The position numbers and the translations under genes were made by a program. Below, one piece after another: positions 6,566 to 14,218 of a DNA stretch of 16,289 bases. The DNA is taken from the NCBI GenBank assembly GCA_964393115.1, contig CAYMST010000097.1, positions 1-16,289 on the forward strand. Reading direction: 5' to 3'. The notes beneath the pieces were generated by a model. The model saw only the letters and a list, made by a program, of their open reading frames with translations, was not told where the DNA came from and made no database searches. How positions within the stretch are numbered: the first letter of the stretch is position 1; every line of letters begins with the position of its first letter. This stretch comes from CAYMST01 sp964393115 (GTDB lineage Bacteria; Bacteroidota; Bacteroidia; Cytophagales; Cyclobacteriaceae).

Positions 6566-9004
6566 TTACAACTTAAATGAAAGCGTTAAATACCACACTC
6601 TACCCTGTGCCGGAATGATTCCTGGTCCTGGGTAAGCGGCAGCTCTTCTCGTAAAGTATGATTCATCAAACAAATTATTGATGCTCAATGAAGCTTGAAT
6701 ACGCTTACTAAAATCATAATTTGCGGTAAGGTCCGACACAAAATATGAAGGAATTACACCAAGAACTCCATCCGAAAGCTCTATTGGTCGAGTGGTGTTG
6801 GCCGCATCAGAAAACTGGGCACTGATATAGGTCGCTTGAAATCCCATTTTAAAACGGTCGTACCCATACGAAAGTCCAGATTTGATATTGTGAATAGGCA
6901 GTTCTTCGATTCTATTACCATTTTTCAAAGCGTCCGACTGATCATCATCAATTCCTCTATATTTTCCTTCGCTAATGGTAGCGTTAATAAAAAAGGACGC
7001 CTTCTGCTTTCCGGTCGCAATGCCCAAGGCCTTGAATATATTTACTTCTGCAAATACCTCCAGTCCATAAATGGATGCCGCTCCAATGTTGGTCCGTCTC
7101 CTCGTGGACTCGATACCGTTTTTCACAGGTATTCCTCCGATACGGTTATTATAATTGATGAGAAATACACTTGCCTCAAAATAAAATGGTTCATAATCCA
7201 TTCTTCTTACACCTAAATCAAAGCTGTTACCGACCTCATCTACGATAGAACTATCAACCACAAAATTTGTGGTCTGAATTTGAATATCAGTGAAATTAAT
7301 TGCTCTGTAGTTCATGGTTGCATTACCATAGAATTCGAGAATAGAGTTTATCTTTTTTGAAAATCCTAATCCTCCCATCACAATGTGGCGTGTATCACTT
7401 GTAGAAGTAGTATTCTCATCAACCTCGAAATCGCCGAAGCTATTTATTCTGTTCGTTTCTATGAATTCTCCTTCTGCGCCTGTTCTAATATACTCATAGC
7501 GAAAACCAGGTATAATACTGAATGAAGGAGTAATTCTAAAAATATGCTCCGCAAAAAAGGCTAAATTAAGATTTGGGAATTCATATTCCGACTTACGACG
7601 ATCAAGAAAGGTGGTGTCTATTTTAGTAAAATTTGCATCTGCTCCATCTGTACCAAACCCCTGAAAAAAGTTCGTATTTCCTTTATAGACCCTGCTACCC
7701 AACAATAGTGTGTTTTCTTGGCCAAGGAATGGGTAATTGATGGATAACCGTGTTTCATTACCAATATTTTTAAAACGACCATCTATCAAATCTCGGTTGG
7801 TCAACGGGTCTGCCTCATTTGGCGGTGCCAGTACCCCTAAGGACGTTCTTCGCGCAATTAGTCCGAAAGAACGATTATAGAGTGTTACCTGATCATTAAT
7901 CTCATACTCCCAAAGTAATCCCATTAAGTTCCAATCCACAGAGAACCAATTACGGTCACGGTTTGAAGATCGTGGATCACGCTGAAAATCCATGTCCGTC
8001 AGTCCTCCCGCTTGTCTGGACACATAACCCATATGAGTGTAATCGAATTTCACACTCAGTTTTTTATTAAAATCGTATTTGAGTGAGGCAAATGCTCCTG
8101 TCAAATCAAACTCAGAGTTTTTTCTCCAGCCGTCACCTGTTTTTCGCTGTACGTAAGCATAATAGTTCAGCTTCTTGACTTGCCCCCCAACACTATTAAA
8201 TGAGTTCACGAAATGGTTAGCGCCGTATGAGTTTTCCGTGGTAAACTCAAACGGTTTATCAGGGTTTCCTTCTTTCATTTTGAAGTTCACCATTCCGCCG
8301 AACTGTGTTCCAAACTGAAGTGCTCCCGATCCACGTACCACTTCTACTTGCTTTACCGCTTGTAAGGGCGGAGAATAGTAGCTCTCCGGATAACCAAGGG
8401 CATCTGCACTAATGTCATATCCGTTTTGTCGCGTGTTGAAGTTAGAGGTACGTCGTGGACTTAGCCCTCTCCCACCGATATCTAATTGGATACCCGCATT
8501 ATCACTTTCCCAGATTGTTAAACTCGGTATTTTACCATAAGCCTGTCGAGCGTTGTTGGTCGCTTTATTGCCTAAAATTTTGGAGATATTAATAACTTCT
8601 GTCTTTTTCCCTTCGTAAAGCCCACCGTCTTGTACAGCCTTGAGCTGTTTAATCCCAAATGGATCGACCTCAGACTCTACTATTACCTCTCGTAAGCTTT
8701 GAACGTTCTCATTCATAGAGAACTCCAACCGTTTATTTCCGCTTACTTCAAGTTTCTTTTCAAAATTCTCATAACTAAGGCTTTGCGTGACTACCGTATA
8801 CGTTCCAGAACCTGAAAGCTTGAAGTTCACAATACCTTTTGAGTCACTAATTTCTATGGTACTTTCCTCCACTACCACAACAGGTATTCCTTCTAACGGC
8901 TGATTACCTGCATCCGATAACTGTATCGTTAGCTGATAAGATTCAGCTTTAACAGTCGATATGGCAAATAGAAAAAAAGGAAGTAAGGTGAGTCGTCTAG
9001 CCAT
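6566..9004 (-). CDS. TonB-dependent outer-membrane receptor (iron/siderophore type)
   Basis: 812 aa. A signal peptide (about residues 1-20) precedes a carboxypeptidase-regulatory-like beta domain (about 22-100: PLEGIPVVVVEES, DSKGIVNFKLSG, YTVVTQSLSYENF). A linker with LREVIVES follows, then a plug domain at about 120-245 (ARQAYGKIPSLTIWE, GIQLDIGGRGLSPRR, VKQVEVVRGSGALQFGTQFG, GMVNFKMKEG). The rest is a 22-strand-type barrel ending in GRVWYLTLSFKL. This layout is that of FecA/HmuR-like receptors, which import ferric chelates or heme using TonB energy; the exact substrate is not visible. The start overlaps the end of the HTTM gene by 8 nt (8997-9004), so the two are coupled. It is the last gene of the four-gene operon. 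No frame damage is seen. Confidence 0.93.
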   Translation of the reverse strand: MARRLTLLPFFLFAISTVKAESYQLTIQLSDAGNQPLEGIPVVVVEESTIEISDSKGIVNFKLSGSGTYTVVTQSLSYENFEKKLEVSGNKRLEFSMNENVQSLREVIVESEVDPFGIKQLKAVQDGGLYEGKKTEVINISKILGNKATNNARQAYGKIPSLTIWESDNAGIQLDIGGRGLSPRRTSNFNTRQNGYDISADALGYPESYYSPPLQAVKQVEVVRGSGALQFGTQFGGMVNFKMKEGNPDKPFEFTTENSYGANHFVNSFNSVGGQVKKLNYYAYVQRKTGDGWRKNSEFDLTGAFASLKYDFNKKLSVKFDYTHMGYVSRQAGGLTDMDFQRDPRSSNRDRNWFSVDWNLMGLLWEYEINDQVTLYNRSFGLIARRTSLGVLAPPNEADPLTNRDLIDGRFKNIGNETRLSINYPFLGQENTLLLGSRVYKGNTNFFQGFGTDGADANFTKIDTTFLDRRKSEYEFPNLNLAFFAEHIFRITPSFSIIPGFRYEYIRTGAEGEFIETNRINSFGDFEVDENTTSTSDTRHIVMGGLGFSKKINSILEFYGNATMNYRAINFTDIQIQTTNFVVDSSIVDEVGNSFDLGVRRMDYEPFYFEASVFLINYNNRIGGIPVKNGIESTRRRTNIGAASIYGLEVFAEVNIFKALGIATGKQKASFFINATISEGKYRGIDDDQSDALKNGNRIEELPIHNIKSGLSYGYDRFKMGFQATYISAQFSDAANTTRPIELSDGVLGVIPSYFVSDLTANYDFSKRIQASLSINNLFDESYFTRRAAAYPGPGIIPAQGRVWYLTLSFKL

Positions 9005-10379
9005 TAGAAAAAGAAATTATCCAATCCGGTCGCTGATAAGGTGAGTCCAAAGTGCAAACGTCGATGGAATCATTTAAAAATACTTGACTTCTACGACCAT
9101 TAAGAGAGAGTCTGCTTTTTACGTATATCTGAGGACGATATCCTCTGTTAGTTTCAAATTCCTGTCCCAGATGCTGGGCAAATTGCCAAATCATATCTGG
9201 CTGAGTCGATAATTGTTGCCGTTGGAAAGCGGTAAGATAAGCGTCTAGGTTCACTTCCTTTTGTAGGTCAGTAACCGGGTCCTTCATCACAAAAACTGTA
9301 TGTCCGCTTTTTTCCATCAACATTACCCTCCAAGAGAAGCGATATCCTTGCTCATGCCAGAATAAATTTCCTCCGAAGCGCAAATATCGCATGGGAAGAA
9401 ATAACTGAATGCCTACATAAGCCACTAAAAAACCGATAGTTGTGATTTTTTTCCAATCGTTCAAAAAAACCTCTTCAGATTGCAAAATTGGAGATGAAAC
9501 AAGGGAGGTTTTAGCAGGTGTTTTCCTGATTTTACCCCATACTTCATGAATAGGATCAAGTATTCTTTGATGCCATTCACTCGAAAAGAACATGAGAGTA
9601 GAGAAAATCATGATCGCTGGAAACATTCCGATACGTGGAAATAGTATTCCCGTAAGCACATGAAAAACTATAACCGCTACGTATGCTAAAGGTCTCGACT
9701 TACGCCACCACAAGAAAGCCCATATACTCAAGTCATAAATACAGCCCGCCCAACTAAACAAAAAGGCTGTAGTTTTAAGATGCATAAAACTACCTAAAAT
9801 AGGTAGTTGATACTTACCTGGAAACCAAGTGGAAAGTGGTTCTGCTAGTAAAAGCCAATCGGGATTGACTTTTGCCAAACCAGCGAAAAAATAAACAATG
9901 GACAGTTGAACTCGAAATATCCCTATTTGCCAGCTTGGGCACCAATTTCTTTTGGACGAAGGGAACAGTAAGGTATCTACTGAAAAGTAGCGGTTTGCTG
10001 AAGTGAATACCAATAAAAAGGATAACAGACATACAAGATAGTAGTGATTGAGGTAGTAGGTTTTATCCAATAGCTCCACATACGTAAATAGTAGACAAAA
10101 AAGGAAGGAACTAATCCGAAATAGAAAACCTATGGTGATAAAAAAAGCACAAAACCCTAGAATCACAAATACCCAAATGACATCCGTTCCAAACACTGGC
10201 AACCATTCAAAAAAAGTAAAGTGATAAGTAGGCTCGATATAAAGTTCACTAATCCAGCCTTTATACGCATATCTCAGGATCGTATACAGCATCAACAGGC
10301 CAAATATGATCCTAAAAACAACCAGTGGAGCAATCGATACTGGCTTTAATAAAAACTGTGTAAACCGCTTCACTTCCAT
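8997..10379 (-). CDS. HTTM / vitamin K-dependent gamma-carboxylase-like membrane protein
   Basis: 460 aa. About seven or more hydrophobic segments fill residues 18-270, followed by a soluble C-terminal domain. The sequence follows human gamma-glutamyl carboxylase (GGCX) from end to end as I recall it: NHYYLVCLLSFLLVFTSANRY (residues 111 on, with H112 at the place of GGCX His160), VYFFAGLAKVNPDW (K170 at the place of the catalytic base Lys218), FHVLTGILFPRIGMFP (240-254), then QLFLPMRYL and YRFSW in the soluble part. The HTTM family in bacteria is largely uncharacterised. The chemistry here could be carboxylation, epoxidation or another quinone-linked reaction, and none is shown. It lies between the imelysin gene (36 nt away) and the TonB receptor (8 nt overlap), suggesting a role in iron uptake or in modifying an exported partner. 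Confidence 0.88.
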   Translation of the reverse strand: MEVKRFTQFLLKPVSIAPLVVFRIIFGLLMLYTILRYAYKGWISELYIEPTYHFTFFEWLPVFGTDVIWVFVILGFCAFFITIGFLFRISSFLFCLLFTYVELLDKTYYLNHYYLVCLLSFLLVFTSANRYFSVDTLLFPSSKRNWCPSWQIGIFRVQLSIVYFFAGLAKVNPDWLLLAEPLSTWFPGKYQLPILGSFMHLKTTAFLFSWAGCIYDLSIWAFLWWRKSRPLAYVAVIVFHVLTGILFPRIGMFPAIMIFSTLMFFSSEWHQRILDPIHEVWGKIRKTPAKTSLVSSPILQSEEVFLNDWKKITTIGFLVAYVGIQLFLPMRYLRFGGNLFWHEQGYRFSWRVMLMEKSGHTVFVMKDPVTDLQKEVNLDAYLTAFQRQQLSTQPDMIWQFAQHLGQEFETNRGYRPQIYVKSRLSLNGRRSQVFLNDSIDVCTLDSPYQRPDWIISFSNG

Positions 10380-10415
10380 TATATCAGATCTACTCTGAAT
10401 CGAGAACTCTACTCA

Positions 10416-11528
10416 TCAGTCTCCGTCATTAGCACCATCAGCGTCCTGTACATTAAGCACTGGAAACATATCCGCTTTGTATAACGTGATGACTAACTGT
10501 ACATTGGTATAAAGGTCCTCATCACCTGTAACCGCACTTCTGGCATTGATACTATTAAAAACAGCATTAAATTGAGCCTTGATGTCCGTATTTACAGAAG
10601 CTTTATCCCTCGCTGTTAGTAAATCATCATATCCCTGTCCATCGACACCGGCAGCAGACTTCCCTAAGTAAATACGTTGCATTTCTTGCACGGCGGCTTT
10701 CAATAAATCAAGTGAAAACGACTCGTTTCCGTCTTTTTGTGTTTTATAAAATGCTTCAATTTTTGTGGCATCAGGGTTGATAGGTGAATCATTGGGACCG
10801 AGCTTTCCAATTGGGATACCCACCTTATCCTCACGAATACGATTCTCGTAGTACACCAGACTCTCATTTAGCTGAACGCTGATTGAACTTCCTAAGCTTG
10901 TCCCTCCGTTATTAATGAAATTATCCCTCAAGTCTCCTTTCCAGTTGGTCATAATCACCGCAGACCTGTCAAGCATGTGCCCTACCAGTGTATCTAAGAA
11001 TGCTCCTCTTTTCGGATTTCCATTGAAATAAGCAACCGCATCTGCATTACCATAGAGCATAAAGTCTATTACCGGAAACCCATTTGCTCTTCGCTGCGCC
11101 ATCGTGTTAAAAGCGTAAGACTCGCTTTCAATAAGACTCTTTAATAACACTGTATCTACTGGATAGAGGTTTGTGGTCTCGACCAAGGCTTGGTTTGCCG
11201 TGGCATAGTAGTTATGCACAGCTGCTCTTTGATATGCCAAATAAGCCTCTTCGTACTTTGACTGTAGATCCTGATAACCCATATTATCTGGAGACTGTAT
11301 AAACACTTTAGCCGCACTTTGCAGTGCGGCTAGGGAGGTATTATAATTTTCAAAAACGGGAATGATAAGGTTATCTACCTGATTGGTGAGCAACTCCTTA
11401 AAATCGGATGACTGACCTCCACTGACGTTGTTTTGTGAGTCTTGAATGCTGTCTCCACACGACGCTAGTAGCCCAACAGTGAATATCGTGGCTACAATGC
11501 CTAATATCAATAATGAATTCGTTCTCAA
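10416..11528 (-). CDS. Imelysin-family lipoprotein, probably iron-related
   Basis: 370 aa. The N-terminus is a lipoprotein signal with lipobox LLASC (Cys24) followed by GDSIQDS, so the protein is a lipid-anchored cell-envelope protein. The body is helical, as expected of the imelysin (M75-like) fold: YEEAYLAYQRAAVHNYYATANQALVETTNLYPVD, then RRANGFPVIDFMLYG (about 146-160), and a late FNSINARSAVTGDEDLYTNVQLVITLYKADMFPVL. The classical imelysin GxHxxE motif is replaced by GFPVID, losing its histidine. Imelysins are iron-regulated envelope proteins thought to bind iron or a chelate rather than act as peptidases. The gene begins 21 nt after the DUF4856 gene in the same operon. Confidence 0.88.
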   Translation of the reverse strand: MRTNSLLILGIVATIFTVGLLASCGDSIQDSQNNVSGGQSSDFKELLTNQVDNLIIPVFENYNTSLAALQSAAKVFIQSPDNMGYQDLQSKYEEAYLAYQRAAVHNYYATANQALVETTNLYPVDTVLLKSLIESESYAFNTMAQRRANGFPVIDFMLYGNADAVAYFNGNPKRGAFLDTLVGHMLDRSAVIMTNWKGDLRDNFINNGGTSLGSSISVQLNESLVYYENRIREDKVGIPIGKLGPNDSPINPDATKIEAFYKTQKDGNESFSLDLLKAAVQEMQRIYLGKSAAGVDGQGYDDLLTARDKASVNTDIKAQFNAVFNSINARSAVTGDEDLYTNVQLVITLYKADMFPVLNVQDADGANDGD

Positions 11529-11549
11529 AGCTTACTTATTTGATATATT

Positions 11550-12848
11550 TTAAAAAGGTACATTTTCAAATCCTGGGTATGAAGCTGCCAATTTAGCTTT
11601 CGCCGCTTCTAACTCTGCGTCACCCACAGCCCAAAGATCTACGTTATAAACACCATTAAGAGAAGCATCGGTCGCTGACCACCCTAATTCCTTCAATACA
11701 TCATGCACTTGAGAAGATGTGATTAGACCTTCTGAGTTAAAGGAAAGTGAATAAATGAATGCCAAGGCTTCTGAAAGGTGGTGCAGCTTATCTTCTTGTG
11801 TTACATCCGAGATGGCCGAATTCAAATAATGAAATCCAGCTGCCGCAATACCTGCCTCAACGTACAATTTGATATCTTTTACTGCAGCACTAAAAACCTC
11901 TTCATCAACATTAACATCATTTGGTCCAAAGCCTTCTCCATCAGTGAGTGCAGCTCGTCCAACGATAAACGCTTTCATCGCTTTTTCAGCCAAATTCACA
12001 CCAAAGGCTGCCTCGGTCTCATCACTGAAATCGAACGTATAATTGGCCAAGAACTGACCATCACCATTTGATGTATTGTCAGCATTAGGGTATGTGGCTG
12101 GATTCGCCCCAAAGTATCCGAAAGCCTCGTCGAATTTATGCTGACGACTAGTACCTTGACTTGCATAATCAGTCCCGGCAGATGACTCATCATTTTTACC
12201 TTCAGCACCAGATTGAGACGGTCTTAAGTAATCATCCACCATTTGATCATAGAAAATAGCACCGTATAGACCTTTCTCTAAAAGCTGGATATACTCTAAT
12301 CCTTTATCACTCACATGTCTCTTCTTACTACCTGTGCTAATCATACCCGCTGTTCCACTAGAGGCGGTTATTGTGTAGTTTGCTTGACTTGACTTAGTAA
12401 GTCGGTCAGCCATTTCGCCGAAGGCGTCGGCTATAGACTGATCTACAACACCAAGATCTCCATCATAATTTAGCTCGTCTATTTTAGTTCTCAGATTTGA
12501 ACTACCCTGTGCGGCTGGGCTAGCAAACTTATTCTCACCTTCGTTTACCAAAGCGGCTTTTAAGTCCCAGAAAATAGGTTCGTTTCGTGAAGAATCAACA
12601 ATTTCTTTTAGTTGAGCCAGTCTTCTAACTTGTCCATTGTACGCTGCAGGAGCAAATGTTCCTGTAATGTCATACGTAGAAGGCACTGGAAAACTTGGAG
12701 TGCCTAACTTATCCAATTCACTTGCTAAAAAATTCTCATCTGCTGGTGTTGGTTGTGCGGTATCATCATCGCCATCACAGCCAACAAAGGTTAATGTTGA
12801 AGCGATAAGCGCTAGCATGAATGCGGTTTTAACTGATCTAATTAGCAT
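11550..12848 (-). CDS. DUF4856 surface lipoprotein, first gene of the iron operon
   Basis: 432 aa. The signal peptide ends at Cys24 (TFVGC) and is followed by DGDDD, an acidic tract like the lipoprotein export signal of Bacteroidota, so surface exposure is likely. It carries a set of blocks I associate with DUF4856: NGQVRRLAQLKEIV, the GTAGMISTG...SDKGLEYIQLLEKGLYGAIFYDQM region, and HHLSEALAFIYSLSFNSEG. DUF4856 proteins commonly accompany imelysins and TonB receptors in Bacteroidota and resemble imelysin in helical content. Biochemical function is unknown; binding or handing over iron chelates at the surface is an inference. Its promoter contains the iron-type palindrome, so the whole operon is probably derepressed under iron limitation. 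Confidence 0.88.
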   Translation of the reverse strand: MLIRSVKTAFMLALIASTLTFVGCDGDDDTAQPTPADENFLASELDKLGTPSFPVPSTYDITGTFAPAAYNGQVRRLAQLKEIVDSSRNEPIFWDLKAALVNEGENKFASPAAQGSSNLRTKIDELNYDGDLGVVDQSIADAFGEMADRLTKSSQANYTITASSGTAGMISTGSKKRHVSDKGLEYIQLLEKGLYGAIFYDQMVDDYLRPSQSGAEGKNDESSAGTDYASQGTSRQHKFDEAFGYFGANPATYPNADNTSNGDGQFLANYTFDFSDETEAAFGVNLAEKAMKAFIVGRAALTDGEGFGPNDVNVDEEVFSAAVKDIKLYVEAGIAAAGFHYLNSAISDVTQEDKLHHLSEALAFIYSLSFNSEGLITSSQVHDVLKELGWSATDASLNGVYNVDLWAVGDAELEAAKAKLAASYPGFENVPF

Positions 12849-12874
12849 TTCTTTAGTGTTTCAATTTCTTGGCA

Positions 12875-12904
12875 CAAATATAGATTCAGTCTAAATAAAA
12901 ACAA
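12875..12904 (-). promoter_or_regulatory. Promoter of the DUF4856-imelysin-HTTM-TonB receptor operon
   Basis: On the minus strand, TTG (12904-12902), 19 nt, then TATATTTG (12882-12875), an exact match to the Bacteroidota -7 consensus TAnnTTTG with a usual -33 spacing. Transcription would begin near 12868, about 20 nt before the ATG at 12848. Confidence 0.75.
12879..12895 (-). promoter_or_regulatory. Palindromic operator overlapping the -7 box
   Basis: TTTAGACTGAATCTATA on the minus strand, a 6-5-6 palindrome with one imperfect pair. It covers the first half of the -7 element and part of the spacer, a classic repressor position. It is the same box as at 5896-5912, where the palindrome is perfect. 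Confidence 0.65.
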
Positions 12905-12939
12905 CAACCTTGAGATTGATGGATCAGAATTAACCTAAA

Positions 12940-12959
12940 AATCACTAGTAGTAGTGATT
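12940..12959 (-). promoter_or_regulatory. Upstream dyad with perfect 8 bp arms
   Basis: AATCACTACTACTAGTGATT on the minus strand: perfect arms AATCACTA/TAGTGATT around CTAC. It lies 44 nt upstream of the operator at 12879-12895. The near-identical dyad at 5842-5861 lies 34 nt upstream of its operator. No T-tract follows, so a protein-binding site is more likely than a terminator. Confidence 0.6.
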
Positions 12960-13226
12960 CTGTTCGGAGTAACAGAATGGTGAGGAAAGATGTTTGGATT
13001 TTATTTGAAAGTACATCATGAATTTCAAAGCGTTTAGTTTATGTCTTTTTTTACCGCATCGAAAATATGAAGTTTGCCACATAGCTAAATACCAATAGAT
13101 CATTAGGCACTCTATTCGACTGCAACGGACAAACCAACGAACAACATTCTCTTGAAAAGAGAAAAGTCATCTTTATATAGGTGTGATTGATATTTTAATT
13201 TTACGAAATTTTAAAAAATGCTGTAC

Positions 13227-13234
13227 TAACTTTG
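13227..13234 (+). promoter_or_regulatory. -7 promoter element of the orphan lipoprotein gene
   Basis: TAACTTTG matches TAnnTTTG exactly. No clear -33 TTG is seen upstream. Its position rules out the TTG at 13232 as a start codon and predicts a very short leader before the ATGs at 13247-13258. Confidence 0.5.
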
Positions 13235-13246
13235 AGTTTAGAACTA

Positions 13247-14035
13247 ATGATTATGATGAGAACTATTATACATACCCTATCTATAACACTTGCTGTCCTA
13301 ACTCTTTTTAGCTGCTCTAATGACGATGAGGGAATCAGCCTAAAAGACTCCTATAAATCTTACAAGATGGAAGTAGCCGAACTTAGAGCCTTTACCAAAC
13401 ATGGTGAAATACATGATGAATTAACAAAACAAAAGATTGTGGACCGATACAAAACGGTGAATTCAAGCCTAAAGTGGGATTTTTATAGCGCTCCGCATAC
13501 GTTTCTCGAAGAGGATTATACTATAGTAGACTCAGCAGCCATTACACTACTAAATGATGGCGGTCGTATCAAAGTGAATGCATTTGGTTTCACAGATGAA
13601 TTTAGTGTTCGAGTTGAAAGTAATAACTTAATTCGATTAGTGGGATTGGATACAGCCCTCATTTTGACTAGTCGTGATTCTTTTTGGAGTCATTTATTTT
13701 ATATAAAACCACTTTTTGAAGAAAGAAGCGAACTACCAGGATCTACGGGTTTCTATTCCTATAGCAGAACCATACCTGAAAGATATTTCATCAAGTCAGG
13801 TGATGAACTCAAGGAACCATTTCTCAACGCTTTTCTATTTAATGGGCGAAACTTGACCACAAACTTATCGGACACATTCTTGGACAGATGGACTCCAGGC
13901 TCGAGCAATGGAAACTCTCGTGGTTACGCTACAAGTATATCAGACATTAATAATCAGATCAATGAAGAGGCGTACAAGATGCTATCTGATGTAGACACAC
14001 TACTCGTTCAGCAAAATTGGAGGCTCTACAAATAA
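13247..14035 (+). CDS. Surface lipoprotein of unknown function
   Basis: 262 aa from the first ATG; starts at 13253 or 13256 are equally possible, because the signal peptide reads M(IMM)RTIIHTLSITLAVLTLFSC. The lipobox LFSC is followed by SNDDEG, close to the Ser/Asp-Asp-Glu export signals of Bacteroidota surface lipoproteins. The mature part is about 240 residues with mixed charge and aromatic runs (SFWSHLFYIKPLFEER, STGFYSYSRTIPERYF, RWTPGSSNGNSRGYATSISDINNQI). I recognise no family. It stands alone with its own promoter, divergent from the iron operon. The dyad at 12940-12959 lies about 290 bp upstream, so shared control is possible but not shown. Confidence 0.8.
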   Translation: MIMMRTIIHTLSITLAVLTLFSCSNDDEGISLKDSYKSYKMEVAELRAFTKHGEIHDELTKQKIVDRYKTVNSSLKWDFYSAPHTFLEEDYTIVDSAAITLLNDGGRIKVNAFGFTDEFSVRVESNNLIRLVGLDTALILTSRDSFWSHLFYIKPLFEERSELPGSTGFYSYSRTIPERYFIKSGDELKEPFLNAFLFNGRNLTTNLSDTFLDRWTPGSSNGNSRGYATSISDINNQINEEAYKMLSDVDTLLVQQNWRLYK

Positions 14036-14157
14036 CTTCTTGCTACTTTCCATTCCATGACACCATTGTATAGCATAAATTCAACTACTACTTGCAAAAA
14101 TATCAGTAGGACAAATGTTATTTAAGTATAATATTTGACATTCAATGAATACCTAAA

Positions 14158-14175
14158 ATCGGTAGCTATACCGAT
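14158..14175 (+). promoter_or_regulatory. Perfect inverted repeat upstream of the 628-aa gene
   Basis: ATCGGTA, GCTA, TACCGAT: 7 bp perfect arms with a 4 nt spacer, 44 bp before the ATG at 14219. It could be an operator or an mRNA hairpin. No T-tract follows directly. Confidence 0.35.
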
Positions 14176-14218
14176 GTAAAACATTTTTGATTTAATAACC
14201 AATCTAAAACTTAATGTT

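Larger units (their letters stand above)
12849..13246. other. Divergent intergenic regulatory region
   Basis: About 400 bp between the DUF4856 operon (-) and the orphan lipoprotein gene (+). It contains promoter and operator sites at 12875-12959, a degenerate second box at 12923-12939 (ATCAGA-N5-CCTAAA), a perfect 7 bp hairpin TTCTCTT/AAGAGAA at 13147-13163 without a T-tract, and the promoter element at 13227-13234. No gene is seen. Confidence 0.55.

Noticed and set aside
6836..7216. 126-codon plus-strand frame inside the TonB receptor gene
   Set aside because: Antisense shadow of an intact, well-recognised receptor gene.
13147..13163. Hairpin TTCTCTT/AAGAGAA as a terminator
   Set aside because: No T-tract follows on either strand and no gene ends nearby.
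13232..13246. TTG 13232 as the start of the lipoprotein gene
   Set aside because: It lies inside the TAACTTTG promoter element, and ATGs that give a normal lipoprotein signal follow directly.
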